Assembly: GCA_963978895.1 (NCBI GenBank)
Contig: OZ022247.1
Span: forward strand, 10,279,456 to 10,343,455
DNA length: 64,000 nt
Direction: 5' to 3'
From: Erpobdella octoculata
Taxonomy: Eukaryota; Annelida; Clitellata; Hirudinida; Erpobdellidae
Part shown: positions 20,977 through 61,669 of the stretch, one piece after another
Position numbering within the stretch: position 1 is the stretch's first letter
Layout: every line of letters starts with the position of its first letter
The notes under the pieces: generated by a model
The model's input: the letters and a program-made list of their open reading frames with translations, nothing else
The model's database searches: none
What the model was told of the DNA's origin: nothing
Translations under genes and position numbers: made by a program

Positions 20977-23900
20977 ATAAAATCGCCAAATCGTATTACA
21001 GGTCCAGAAGAATTGGTTTTGTAGTTTATTGGATGATAATAAATAAAGCTTGGTTAATGCTACTTATACCTTCTAATATAATAAATGTTAATAATAATAC
21101 TTGTCGGGATATCAATAGATGGGAAAAGTGAAACCAGTACCATAGATATAACACTGCCCCTTTCTTAATCCTGTTCGTCTCAAACAGCATAGTCGCTTTT
21201 GGGAAATGCGACTCGGCCACAAACACAAAATACCTTGATCTTCACCTGTGGCTTTGACTGCAATTCTCAAACAACATAGTCAAGTCTCTCGACGGTTTGA
21301 TGCAGTTTCTTCCAGTCCTTCTTTGGCTCATCAACAGAGTTTTTCTTTGGCTCATCAAAAGAGTCTTTCTTTGGCTTATCGTCGCCATTTCTGCACGGTT
21401 CATCACAGCCTTCTTTGCATGCCTCGTCCTTCACATCTTTGCGCGGTTTATCGGAACTGTCTGCTTTTTCTTCTTCCTTCACATCTTTTAGATCTTTGTT
21501 GAAATCATATTTCAAATAAGCACCATCTTTTTTTCGTTACATGATCTGAAGTATCTCTCCATTGAATATTCAGCACATTGTTTTCCATAACACAATCCCG
21601 CCATCGAATATCTGCCATATTTTTTTTTCATGAAAATATCTGAGATATCTTCCCATCGAATATTCCATGGCTGGTCTTTTCTTCCTCCACTCCTCAAGAT
21701 CTTTCTAAAGAAACTCTTCAAAAGGTTTTTCGAAAACACGTTCCATAAATCCGATAAATCCCTTCATCAAACTGCTATTTGATTTTAAAATGACTCTTAG
21801 TCTATCTGATTTAGAATTTAGAATCCTCTGTGGATTCATCTGATTTAAAATCCTCAATAGATTCATCTAATTCAGAATCATCAGTGGATTTATCTGATTC
21901 AGAATCCTCTGTGGATTCATCTGATTCAGAGTCCTCGGTACCGTTCTCTGTTCTTGGCTCATCTTTTTCAGAGTTTTTGATGGCTGCATTGCTATTGTTG
22001 TTTTTGTCATGTTTGTTTTCTTCCAAGCTACAATCGAACGTTTTCTTTTCACATTCCCACTCGGCTCTTTCGTCGGTGTCAACTTTCGTATCGTCCAGCG
22101 GATCTTTCTTCAAATTATCGCCATCGTCTCTCAAATCAGTGTCTTCTTTTTTGTCAAATTAGCTTCGACGTATTTCTCCATTGGAGTTTCGTCTGTTTTT
22201 AAATCCTCGGTTGCTTCATCCGAGTCAGATTCGTCACTAAAATCTGACTCTGAATATTCGGTGCCGTCGTCTGTTATGGAGGCTTCTGTTTCAGAACCAT
22301 CGCTGTTTGGGTAAAAGCCATTATTATAATCATCATCATCACTTTTATCCTCATCGTTTTGCATTTTGTTTTCAGCATTCTTTTCAGCATTCTTTAGTTT
22401 TGTTGTCGACGTCCAAACCGACTGTATCATTGTCACCATATTTGCATGGTTCATCTTGAACATCTTTGCAAGGTTCATCTTGAACATCTTTGCAAGGTTC
22501 ATTATCATGACCGTCTTTGACAGGCTCATCATCACGACCGTCTTTTACAGGCTCATCATCATGACCATCTTTGCATGGTTCATATTGAACATCTTTGCGT
22601 GGTTCATCATGAACAACTTTGCATGGCTCATCATGACCGTTTTTTTTGTTTCCGCAATTGTTTGTGTCATCATTGAGGAGTTAAAGAAATTTCTTCATTT
22701 CCTGCTGTGCTGCTCTGTATTCTTCCGCCATCTTATTCAGAGACTTCATCAATTCATTTTCTGTTTCGAACTCATACTCTTCTGGGTCAAACCCATTGTC
22801 TTCCAATGACGTCCGGAGGCGGTCCACGAGCTCAGACTTTCTTCCTTTATCACTGAGCTCTCGTTTTCTAAGTTCCCGCCTCAACTCGCGTATCGAGAGC
22901 TCATACAATGCTTTCAAAACCATTCTTGTATTCTCACTTCTGATCACCAGTGTTATAAAATCGTCAAATCGTATTACAGGTCCAGAAGAATGGTTTTGTA
23001 GTTTATTGGATGATAATAAATAAAGCTTGGTTAAAGCTACTTATACATTCTAATATAATAAATGTTAATAAAAATACTTGTCGGGGTATCGATAGATGGG
23101 AAAAGCGAAACCAGTACCATAGATATAACAATATATATGCACACATACAGATTGAAATAGAATAAGCAACTAGCATGTATAAGAAGCAACTAACATATCA
23201 AGGCTTAATGACGAAACAGCAAAACTTTTATTCTGTTTTGATCTCGAAGCAACATCAAAAGTTTCCTGCTGAACGTGTGCGAGACATTTTTGCATCGGAT
23301 GAGAGACGTGGTGAGGCGTCAATTGAACTGCTGGAGATGAGTCACAACTCGTGCAATTTCTACTTCCCTCATCAAGTTGTATTTCAAGAGATGTTTTTCT
23401 TTCAAACAGGATTTTTAATTCTTAAAAATAAACTTGTCATTAATTCCAGAACACAAAAATAATTCATTAATGCAATGAGAAATAGAGCAAGCAAGGTGAG
23501 CTCAGAGGGTTGAAAGTAACAAAAATGCAGAAAAAGTTGAAATCTGCACAAAGCAATAAAAGAGCAATTTTGATATAATGTGCCAATTCAGAAACATCCC
23601 ATGACAAGTTTAATACACAATGAGTGTGCACTTTCTCGAGACAAAACACTTTGGACTGATTTGATTGCTCTACACCGATGACATCAAGTTGTACCTAGTC
23701 GAAGAAACTAAAAGATATGATGCTGCTTAATGAAAACAGCTATCATTCTCTCTCTACTGGTTGACACTGCAAATTTGCTTAGAGAAACAGCAGATAAAAT
23801 AAAATGCAATGTATTTCATGAAAACCTGACAAACAGATGCTGCCACATTTTGGGAGATAGTCTTTTAAAATGTACATAATAAATCAAGCAGTTAAGTTTT

Positions 23901-26900
23901 GTTAAAAGTTCATAATCAAGTTTTCTTTTTCCAGAGATTATATACACATGAGCAAGGATTATGGTCATTTTCAACTATGTGTAAGTCATGAAAATCACAT
24001 AGTTTCCAATAGTCAAAACTTGAACATGAAAGAGAACTTATTGAACGAAAAATATTAAATATTAATTAGGCCTCAGGTTAATTAGGTTAAATAAATTATA
24101 ATTTTAATTTCATTTAATTGAAACAAGATAATTTCACAAACCATCTTCAATCTCACAAGCCATTTGTGCATCAATACTTGTTTTCCTTTTAAATTTATCT
24201 TCATCTGATCTCATTCTTTGAATTTGATTTTGAACAATCTGAAGACATAAAAGTTATAAAAAAAATCATAAATAAATCAATTAACTAATCATAATTGTAT
24301 TTAACTAAACAACTATAAGAAGATAAATTACCTATAAGCATGCTGTCCTATTGCATATAACTGATTTATTGATTTACTGAATACAATATACTATCAATTA
24401 TTATAAAATTGTTTGTAACAAAATATATTCTATACTTTGAAATAGTTATATATTATCATCGTGAGAGTAGTTTGCAGTAGCAAGAAGACCAAATTAATGA
24501 ATGGATAATGATAATTAGTAAATATGAATTATAATACAAAAATATTCTCAACAGAAATATAAACTATTTAAAGCTGGAGAAGTCAGTAGGAAGCCAGAAA
24601 AAATCATACCGAAAAGAGTATAAGTGACAGAGAGAAAAAGAATTAATGTGACCTGAGTAACAAGGCCCCTGAATCTAGGAAAATTATTAGATAATACATC
24701 AGCAAATAGCAACTGTCCAGTTAAAGAACAAAGTATTTTGTAGCATCAACGGAAAACCTTTTTGAACCAAGTTTGTGGCAATCACCTCCACAATTAACAT
24801 AAACAATTATATACTACAACTATTATGTCACATGAAACAATTATATACTACCATTATTATGTACCATAAAATAATTATATACTACCATTATATTATGTAC
24901 CATAAATAGTTGAATACTACCATTATAATTATATACTACCATTACTGCGTAACATAAATTAATTATATAATACCATTATGTACCATGAAACAATTATATA
25001 CTAAATTTTATCATACAAAAAAATAATAAAGCCCAAAGAATAATTATAGATCACCACTAACATTGCAAAGTAAAATACTAACATCTTTATCTTTCCTCAA
25101 GCTTCTAATTTTAATTCTTTTGTCATCAATGGATTTATTCAACAGGTTGTATGATCTGTAAGTTGACAGGTTAAGACATAATTATTTCAAATAAAGCAAT
25201 AAAACCAGGTGCTAGCAAAATTTAGTGCCATCTATTTATTCAGATTTTCACCACCCATTTAAACAAAGCAGGACATTATATGCATGCACTTATTTACACC
25301 TGTAACATACATTAGGAATTTCATCGCCTAAAAGAAATCTTTGAATTAATTACTTTAATGATGTTGAAAAAAATATGTTAAAAAAGTAATAAATAATGAA
25401 GCAAAATGATCAGCACATTGAACAAACACAAACTTGTTTTGTCAATTTGTGAAAACTTCAGGTCCGAACAAAAACATTTTGGCCCCCACCCCAGCTTATT
25501 TAGTTGGGCTTTTAACAACCCCACAAACAACTTCACCTCCTCACATTCAATTACAGGACTTACACCTACCAACTGCAATCAAAAGTTTATTCACATTTCT
25601 TAATGACTAGCATCAAAGCCTGACAGACGACAGGCCTAAAAAAACGCACAAGTGTTTAAATCTAAAAAATAGTTACATTATCAACTACAAAATATAAATA
25701 ATCATATCGAATTACAGACAGACTGTTAGCCAATTATATATAGTAGAAGTGTGATTGACATTCAATACAATGACACTAACATATAATAAATACACAAATA
25801 AAAAATAATTAATAGCCAGATGACTTTTAAATTTCAACGAATAAAATAAAAAAACACAGAAAAAAGTTGGTAAAACATGAAAATATATTTTTTAATTACT
25901 GCAGCAGTTTCTTTGACTTTCTCAGGTAGTTGATTTCGGCAACAATTTTCTTCTCGTCCAAGAGTTTGAAGTTTCTCACTTGCAGTTGATTTTCAAGTTT
26001 TCTTATTGATTCATCAATTCTTGCTTCATTTCTGATTGTGAGGTTCATTTGCATCTGTGATCTGTCACCCTCCTAAACAAAAACAAAAAAAATTGAATTA
26101 AAAAAAAAATTGGTACTCAAATACAGGAGATAGCAAATTTATGTTGACCTTTAAAAGCTTGGGCAATCTCTGAGAAAAAAGTTATTTTTATTTCTTAACT
26201 CAGATAATTTTCACTGCTCCACTTTTAAATAGATAATAAATAATGCTTTCTGGCTCAGAACGAATAGGTACATGCTAAATAACAATTGTTTCATATATTA
26301 AACTAAGTAATTTATTTAACTAATAATTTTTCCTTATAATCTTATTTATATTAATAATTGTATTACTCCAAGTGTATCCTGTGTATCAAAAAAATTCAGC
26401 TGTATAAAATCTTATTCTAAATAAATTCTATTTCAGCCTTGGTACAGCAAATAAAATAGCCTTACTTTCCATGACTTAAATCAAAATAACTCATGAAGTT
26501 ATACTAGAGAATTACTCAAGCCTGTTAACATTATAAAGCGAACAATGCAATCTAATACATATGAAAAACATCTAACCAATTTTCTAATGTCATCTGAAAG
26601 TTTTTGAACTTCAACATTTTTCAGCTCTAAATCAACGACAGCATCTTTAATTTTGGTTGATAAATCACAACTCAGCGATTGCTTCTGTAAGGCTAAATCC
26701 CTCTTTAGTTGTATAAAGTCAAGAAAAATTTGTAATAATTTTATTAACTTTTTTAATTAGAACCTACAGTCATCTCCTAGTTTCAATTGATTTTGGTAGA
26801 AAATAACATTACATCTATGACTGAATATTTAGAAAACACAAACACTAGTTATGTTCTGAAGCTCTCCATACTAACCCCTTCGTACATGGGATACAGGGTC

Positions 26901-27143
26901 ATATGCAAATTAATTATTGTGAAGTAGTACTATAAACAAGAAATAACTCAGGAGATTACAACACTTGAAATCTTCATCACACGACTCTAAATAAACTTGT
27001 AAATTCAAAAATTTAACTTTCTTAAAAAAAGGAAGGATACAAGTTTTTTTTCTTTTAATTCTATCTCGATTGTAACAGAATGCAGATCTTTGAAGGTTTT
27101 CTTTGGTGTCGTTGCTGGGACTGAAATCATTCAAAATAGCCAT
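18386..27143 (-). CDS. Coiled-coil protein with Bfr1-like character, at least 9 exons
   Basis: Supported minus-strand exons: about 27143-27041 (MAILNDFSPS...), about 26702-26577, 26072-25900, 25155-25083, 24238-24138, 20033-19927, 19758-19592, 19442-19329, 18763-18386 (stop). From the third exon on, all GT-AG borders and phases agree; the join of exons 1 and 2 is unresolved and an extra small exon is possible. Features: IDESIRKLENQLQVRNFKLL, then DEKKIVAEINYLRKSKKLLQ, a basic coiled coil; PFDLCKACRNLISYLEQL; a very basic EKMLRRIKKEKRRSER; LTIPAQIFEEF; and a Ser/Thr-rich tail without domain. The charged helix and the 'LC..LI.YL' block remind me of yeast Bfr1 and related mRNA-associated proteins; that family call is tentative. 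A 2.2-kb LTR element sits in the 4-kb intron between 24138 and 20033, in the same orientation. Confidence 0.7.
20908..20972. repeat. (AT)n microsatellite at LTR insertion site
   Basis: About 32 AT units ending exactly where LTR copy 2 starts. Confidence 0.95.
20973..21153 (-). repeat. LTR (3' by coding strand), copy 2
   Basis: TGTTATAAAATCG ... GATATAACA on the plus strand; near-identical to the other three LTRs of this family in the window. Confidence 0.87.
21154..21168 (-). promoter_or_regulatory. Polypurine tract, LTR copy 2
   Basis: AAGAAAGGGGCAG on the minus strand directly abuts the 3' LTR, where plus-strand DNA synthesis of LTR elements is primed. Confidence 0.6.
21267..22947 (-). 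pseudogene. SAP-domain / Cys-acidic-repeat protein of LTR copy 2
   Basis: Starts MIRSENTRMVLKALYEL one base inside the 5' LTR. SAP motif at residues about 18-55 (RRELRKRELSDKGRKSELVD), then a coiled coil, then one nonsense codon (TAA where copy 1 has GAA, near 22681). In the same frame follow about ten repeats of DEPCKDV/DEPVKDG, a cysteine-containing heptad-like unit. Then, with further small breaks, come Asp/Ser-rich blocks (ESDFSDESDSDEATED; ESDESTEDSESDKSTDDSEL) and a C-terminal basic/Cys segment (EACKEGCDEPCRNGDD ... DEPKKDWKKLHQTVERLDYV). An unbroken ancestor would be roughly 500-560 residues. It has no zinc knuckle of the CCHC type and no enzyme motifs. Confidence 0.78.
22932..22950 (-). 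promoter_or_regulatory. Primer-binding site, LTR copy 2
   Basis: CTGGTGATCAGAAGTGAGA on the minus strand directly after the 5' LTR. It resembles the complement of a tRNA-Leu 3' end (TGGTGTCAGAAGTGGGAT, from memory) with one inserted A and one G-to-A change. Confidence 0.45.
22951..23130 (-). repeat. LTR (5' by coding strand), copy 2
   Basis: 180 bp, boundaries set by TG...CA and by the PBS-like sequence just inside it. Confidence 0.87.
24785..25015. repeat. Degenerate AT-rich tandem repeat
   Basis: Five to six units of about 35-40 bp built on AATTATATACTACCATTAT and TATGTACCATAAA, within an intron of the coiled-coil gene. Confidence 0.75.
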
Positions 27144-27950
27144 TATGTGTTCCGTATTTATAATGTAGTAAGACACAGTTTATATTTTATAATGTAGATT
27201 AGGCATTGGAGTGTAGTACAGACGACAAAACATTTTATATTTCACTGCTCAAAAAGCAAACAAACAAAATACACCATAAAATTTAATTCATCAAAATTAA
27301 ATTTAATGGCATCATAACAATTTGATTTGATATGCATGAAAACCAGACTTCGTCACATAGTTTCATCTCAAGTCTTGTCTTAAGTCTTAGTCTCTAAAGT
27401 CAGTCAGTCTAGTCTAGTATTATTTCTCATGGTCCCATGGTAGGCCGACTGACGACATACATACCTTGTCCTTAACTCACTCATAACAACATAACTAAAT
27501 ATTATTCCTACTTGACAGCTAACAATCATCGATTAAATTACAAGATGCAACGGTATGCATATAACAACCTGTAACGTTGCTTGAGGCGGAGCCTGTGTTC
27601 ATATCTTTCCGCGACCATTAAACCAATTCAGGTGCCCGAAAAAAAACTAAACCGACTAGAACTGCAAAATTTAAAAGCGCATCGCAATGCCACGACCTTA
27701 AAAGATTACATTATAAATTGTAGTTTCAATGTATTTTTACTTTTAATAATCATTTAAAGATAACATTTGCTAAAAAAACTGTCAGATTTTTTTTATGAAA
27801 TAATATCACCCTCTTACATTATATATGTATGTATAGGTATATACATATGTGACTTTGGTACATTATGTGTAGCTTTTTCCATAAAAAAGCGTTATAACTG
27901 TTTATAATAGTTGCAATTAAAATAGTTACAAACCGCATATCCAGAACTTA
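27144..27950. other. Upstream of coiled-coil gene, no gene seen
   Basis: AT-rich DNA; 27555-27620 is somewhat richer in GC and could be the promoter side of the gene on the minus strand, which is inference only. Confidence 0.3.
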
Positions 27951-27956
27951 CTGAAG

Positions 27957-28800
27957 TTAGTGCTGGGCTTGTGTGAGACTAAATAAAACTTTGAAGAGCC
28001 AAAAAAATCTGGAAATGTGACGAAACAGGGATGAAGAAGGACAGCCCTGTAATCGCTTCTGAATTTTTTCTATCTTCTCAATAAGTGACTTCCTGTGGGG
28101 CAGGGGCGCAACTAGGCAGGGCAGGGGGGACGCAAACCCCCGAGGCCAAATCGGAAGGCCCTGCCATTTTCCCCAATTATGAAGGGTTTTCTTTGGGTGG
28201 GGATGAGGTGTGCTACATTTATTCATAAACTGATTTTTTTACAATTGCTTTAACTGGTTTAAGACCGATTTTAACTATCTTCAATTTTTAGTCTTTATTT
28301 TCTATCATTAATAAATTCTTAAAGATACCAAAAAAGACTGCAGACGGAAGATAGTCAAAAAAAAATTCGTCTGCGGCGGGCTTTCTTCCTTTTTTCAAGC
28401 TGGGAGTGCAACATTTATTCATAAACTTATTTTTTTACAATTGCTTGAACTGGTTTGAAACTGAGTTTGACTATCTTCAGTTTGTAGTCTTTCTTTTTTT
28501 CATTAATAAATTATTCAAGATACCAAGAAAAACACTGCAGACTAAAGATAGTCAAAAAAAAATTTCGTCTGCGGCGGGCTTTTTTCCCCTTTTTTGCACT
28601 TGAGCCCCCAGCATTTTTTTGCTGGTTGCGCCCCTGCTGTGGGGATTCCACACAGGAGAGCTGTATTTCAGTATTGACCTATCATATGTACAGAAGGCTT
28701 TTATTAGAATGTTTGGTCTCTTGTAGAAAAAGACAGTAGAAGCAATTTGAATATAGTTGATGCTTTTTTATGATATTATCAATGTGTTTGTCAAAGTGGA
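27957..28800 (-). pseudogene. LINE reverse transcriptase C-terminal fragment, interrupted
   Basis: On the minus strand 28800-28637 encodes HIDNIIKKAS and, in neighbouring frames, ILIKAFCTYDRSILKYSSPV then WNPHR. 28100-27957 continues with KSLIEKIEKIQKRLQ. The order IIKKAS ... YSSPVWNP ... IEKIEKIQKR is the typical region after the RT palm in jockey/CR1-like LINEs. Removing 28101-28636 and one target-site copy rejoins WNPHR to KSLIEK in frame. The fragment has stops and frameshifts. Confidence 0.75.
28101..28636. mobile_element. Non-autonomous hAT-type DNA transposon
   Basis: Terminal inverted repeats CAGGGGCGCAACTA and the reverse complement of GGTTGCGCCCCTG, flanked by a perfect 8-bp target duplication CTGTGGGG (28093-28100 and 28637-28644). 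TIR type and 8-bp duplication are hallmarks of hAT. It is 536 bp with no transposase. Inside are two tandem copies of a unit of about 190 bp (28216-28390, 28408-28590), each with CTATCTTC ... GAAGATAG-type inverted segments and the block TTCGTCTGCGGCGGGCTTT. Confidence 0.9.
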
Positions 28801-29029
28801 AAAAAATAAATAACAGCGTAATATTCTAACAAAGGCGTCATATGTGGGGGCAGGGTTGCCCCCTCCAAGGATTTTTGAAAAAGTTTTTAATGTAAAATAA
28901 ATAAAAAAGAAGTTTTAGAAAATTGTTGGAAAATGTACCTTCGACTACCCATCCTCTCTACCGGTTATTGAGGAAGGCAGGGAAGGTTGCCCCCAAAAAT
29001 TTTTGGATTTTTTTTTATATAAAACTAGC

Positions 29030-29250
29030 GGGGTACCCGGCGTTGCTCTTTCTCGCTCTCCCGCTTCCTCTCGCTTTCCCGTTCACTCTTTTGTTTCCGG
29101 TCGCTTTTCCGTTCCCGCTTGCTCTCCCGTTCCCGCTCATTCTTCAGTTTTCGCTCCCGCTCGCTCTCCCGTTATCGTTCCCGCTCGCTCGCTCTTCTGC
29201 TCCCGCTCACTTTGTGACCGATCACAGTTTTTTTCACAAAAACCTTTGAT
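29030..29250 (+). repeat. R-family head with CT-rich tract
   Basis: AAACTAGCGGGGTACCCGGC, then GTTGC, then CGCTCTCCCGCT-type pyrimidine repeats, as at 14150-14340. Confidence 0.6.
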
Positions 29251-30160
29251 TGACTTTCAATGTGCTTTGAAAATTTCAAAAAGTTTCCCTTTACACTTCT
29301 GGTGGTATTTTGGGGCCCACTTTTTTTTTTAAGACTAGTCAGGGGGCTTACTCAATAGTCAGGAAAAGGCAATAAAAGCCTCTCCCCGCCTCCAAAAATG
29401 AGGTCCCTGCATAGAGGCGGTGACATACAGACAATAAAATTTGCTACAGAATATTTAAAATATTTGCTTTGTTTTACAATAATCAGACCTGGTTTGCAAA
29501 AATATTGCTCCTGTGGTGACTAAAAATACGTGACGGGAGCAAATTAATTTTCACTCCCCAAGGAATTACACACTGGAAAATATCACTGCGAGAATATTTC
29601 TTGCGTGTATGATTTGCCGGTGTTGACGAATAACTTCAGGAAACCGACTCGCTAAAAAGAGACTTGCACGCACAGTCATAGGGCGACGGAGAACGGTGAA
29701 ATCTGTAGTAGTCTTGCTGAAATTTATGTGTTTTTTCTGGATGTACCATGGCATCGGATTGATATTTTAATTATTTTTTTTAATTTGTTACAATATAGAG
29801 TAATTTCTAGTTAGCTCCAACACATTGCTTTAACTTAGTAGAGGCTTTTCAAATTACGTTGCTTTTAATAATTTTACTTGTCCGGGTGTCCAAAGATGTC
29901 TCGCTGATGTCTGCGGTAATAATAACGACTTCATCTATAAAAATAAAAAAAGTCGCTAAATGTGCTGCTAAGCGCTAAACTGGAGAGGTGGCTGCATCAA
30001 TTGCAACAAAGATTAAACACGACATAGACCCCTTTAAGACGAATGTTTTCAACTATTTAAACAAAATCTGCTCATTATTTTACCATTTATGAGTCAAAAA
30101 CCTACTAGCTTTTTATTGCGTAACCATAGGGACCATTGAGTGCTGTTTCTTTTTCTCTTT

Positions 30161-30246
<86 letters not shown>

Positions 30247-31151
30247 TTATATATATATATAATGCTCCTATAATAGGACATGCACTAAATCCAGCAAGCC
30301 AGAAAAAACTAAAGATAGCACCGTGTTGATCCAGAAATGGCAATCAGAATAACATGTGAAATTAGCTTTCACGGTTTTTTTCTTGTTACCGTATCGGAGA
30401 AGTTCTCGTGGAAAACAAAAATACACACACATAAACAGACAAACCGACAATAATTCTGTTTTGTTTTTCATAGACGAAATGCAGTAGTATGCTCTTGTTT
30501 TATGTTCATTGTAGTAAGTTGTAAAGTCATATTTTATGTTCAATGCACCATATGATTATGCTTATGTTTTTAAAAAAATTAGTTTTTTAAGATTTACTTT
30601 CAAATATGTTTTCGAAAGTCTATTTATATAAAAATCACGACTCGATGTCATATCCTTGTCGTTCGAAAGCACTGCCGACGTACACTCATTTGTCTGTAAG
30701 ACGTTAATAGACACGTCGAAATAGTTTGTACACACTGTACACACTGTACACACGCGTAATATTGCACTCTAGTTAAGTAATTAGAAAATCTCAAAAATAG
30801 CGTAAAAATAAAAAGATTGTGGACCTGTACATCATGTTGTTTTACAACTTCATAACAAGTCATACGAAAAAAATACAACGTTCGCTATAATCATCGCAAT
30901 TCGAAGTTGTGAAATAAATAGCAAAATAAATAAAGCGACAATAATAATATTTAATATTATAATTATTAAAAAACTCGTGAACACTTGTGGGTCACAGGTA
31001 TGGTCTTAGACTTTCAGAGAAGATCAAAAAGAAGAAAAAATGCGTCAGAAAAATAAATTATTAATGAATTAATTAAAATTCAAACAAATTTGTGCACTAT
31101 CACAGTCAAACAATTTTTTTTATATAAAATATTATACGCAAGAGATCATTT
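29251..31151. other. Intergenic between coiled-coil gene and PDE4, no gene supported
   Basis: Holds an (AT)n tract (30164-30260). A 62-codon minus ORF (29754-29566) is not AT-biased but matches no family I know. Confidence 0.4.
30164..30260. repeat. (AT)n microsatellite
   Basis: AT dinucleotides with TT interruptions near 30235 and 30247. Confidence 0.95.
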
Positions 31152-60287
<29,136 letters not shown>

Positions 60288-60289
60288 GA

Positions 60290-61050
60290 CGTCAAAAATA
60301 TGACGTGAGGTAGAATATCATCGAACAACTGAAAGGCAACAAAGCGCCTCACAATTGCATGCCAAGAAACCGGCTTTATTATTTCTTTGTTTCCAAAAAA
60401 GTATTTTCTTGAAAAAAAAAAAGTTTTGCTTTCTGGCAAATTTGAAATCCCAGACGCAATTGCAGCGCTTCTTTCTGTCGAAAAATGAGAAAAACAAGAG
60501 GATTGGTCTTTTATAACTGCCTTCGATCTTCTTTTAGCTGAGACGATGTGCGTGTTTCTATAGCATGAGCATGATTGTGAGAGTGTGTCTGTGTGAGCCT
60601 TTTCAGTACGTGTGCACGCATTAATTATTTGTATTGTCTGTGAATACTATAATACTGCTATTGTAGCGTGTAGTATGCGACTTAAATTGTTTGTAATTGT
60701 TGGACACCAACCATTCATTCGCTCATTGCAGAAGTGGCATGCACTCTGTGCACAATGTAAAATAGACCAGAATGTTTTAAATACGAAAATTACGAGACAA
60801 TAAATAAAAGAAGTTTCACGCCGTCAAATCTTGGTTGTAATCACATTGAAAAGTCTAATTAGCAGATTTTATCATTTTTGGGAGGTTTATCATTATTGGT
60901 AATTCTCGAGACATCTGTAAATTGTTGTGTTTCATTTAAACAACAAAAATCAGGTGATTAATATCTTAAGTATTAAATAACATCTAAATTATCATTCTAA
61001 ATTTCAATTTTTTGTTCACCAGATCAGATTGACTGAAATAGACTTAAACT
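60290..61050. other. Upstream of PDE4 first exon, no gene seen
   Basis: Likely contains the promoter of the transcript starting with the 60287 exon; a CRE-like TGACGTCA/TGACGTGA pair occurs at 60286-60308, noted without further support. Confidence 0.3.
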
Positions 61051-61057
61051 ACAACAA

Positions 61058-61200
61058 TGGCGGTGGTAAATCGGTAAAGCGTTCGCCTGTCGGCTTATAA
61101 GTCGGCGGTTCGAATCTCACCGGCGTCACCATCGTAGCTCTCTTAAGCAAAGAGTTCACACGCACTTCTCGGGTTGAGTTTCTCGTGGGGTTAACTAACT
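61058..61200 (+). mobile_element. tRNA-derived SINE, diverged copy 3
   Basis: GGCGGTGGTAAATCGGTAAA, box B GGTTCGAATCT and body CTTAAGCAAAGAGTTCAC. More diverged in the head than the other copies and lacking a clear tail. Confidence 0.75.
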
Positions 61201-61669
61201 TCTTACACTAACCTTTAAAGAAAATATTTTAAAGTTGATATTCTCAGAAATAGTAATGAGTTTTCGTATTCCCTCTAATACGTACAAATATTAAATACTT
61301 AGTATTAATTAACTTAGAATTTAATAGTTAAACTTTTGGACAAAGTGTGAGCAATAAATTCAGAAAACCGGTCGGAATTTTAATCAATTTAAGGATTTCT
61401 CGTTTACGACCTACTCTACTGTCTCTGTTCAATTCTCAACTCGCGGTTCATCAGCGTGCATCCATTTCTTTTAAGAAATTTTGTATTACGAAATGCTTAA
61501 AAGACATTTTAATATTAAATATTGCTTTCATTTATTTGTTTACAAATTGAAAACATTAAACTTGTTCCAATTAATCAATGACTTGGCATAATAAATTAAT
61601 AATGTCATCGAGCCTAAACTCTCTCGCCACTCAAATGGTCAAATTCACTAATGAAAGTATGAAGTAATG

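Larger units (their letters stand above)
20973..23130 (-). mobile_element. Short non-autonomous LTR retrotransposon, copy 2 (fuller copy)
   Basis: Direct repeats 20973-21153 and 22951-23130 (about 180 bp, TG...CA) enclose 1.8 kb. The left flank is (AT)n and the right flank begins ATATATAT, consistent with a 4-6 bp ATAT-type target duplication. On the coding (minus) strand the 5' LTR is followed at once by CTGGTGATCAGAAGTGAGA (PBS-like, 22932-22950). The 3' LTR is preceded by AAGAAAGGGGCAG (polypurine tract, 21154-21168). No enzyme domains are encoded, so the element must rely on enzymes in trans. It lies within an intron of the coiled-coil gene. Confidence 0.88.

Noticed and set aside
29566..29754. 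Small 62-codon minus-strand gene
   Set aside because: Plausible composition but no family match, no neighbours, no regulatory signals.
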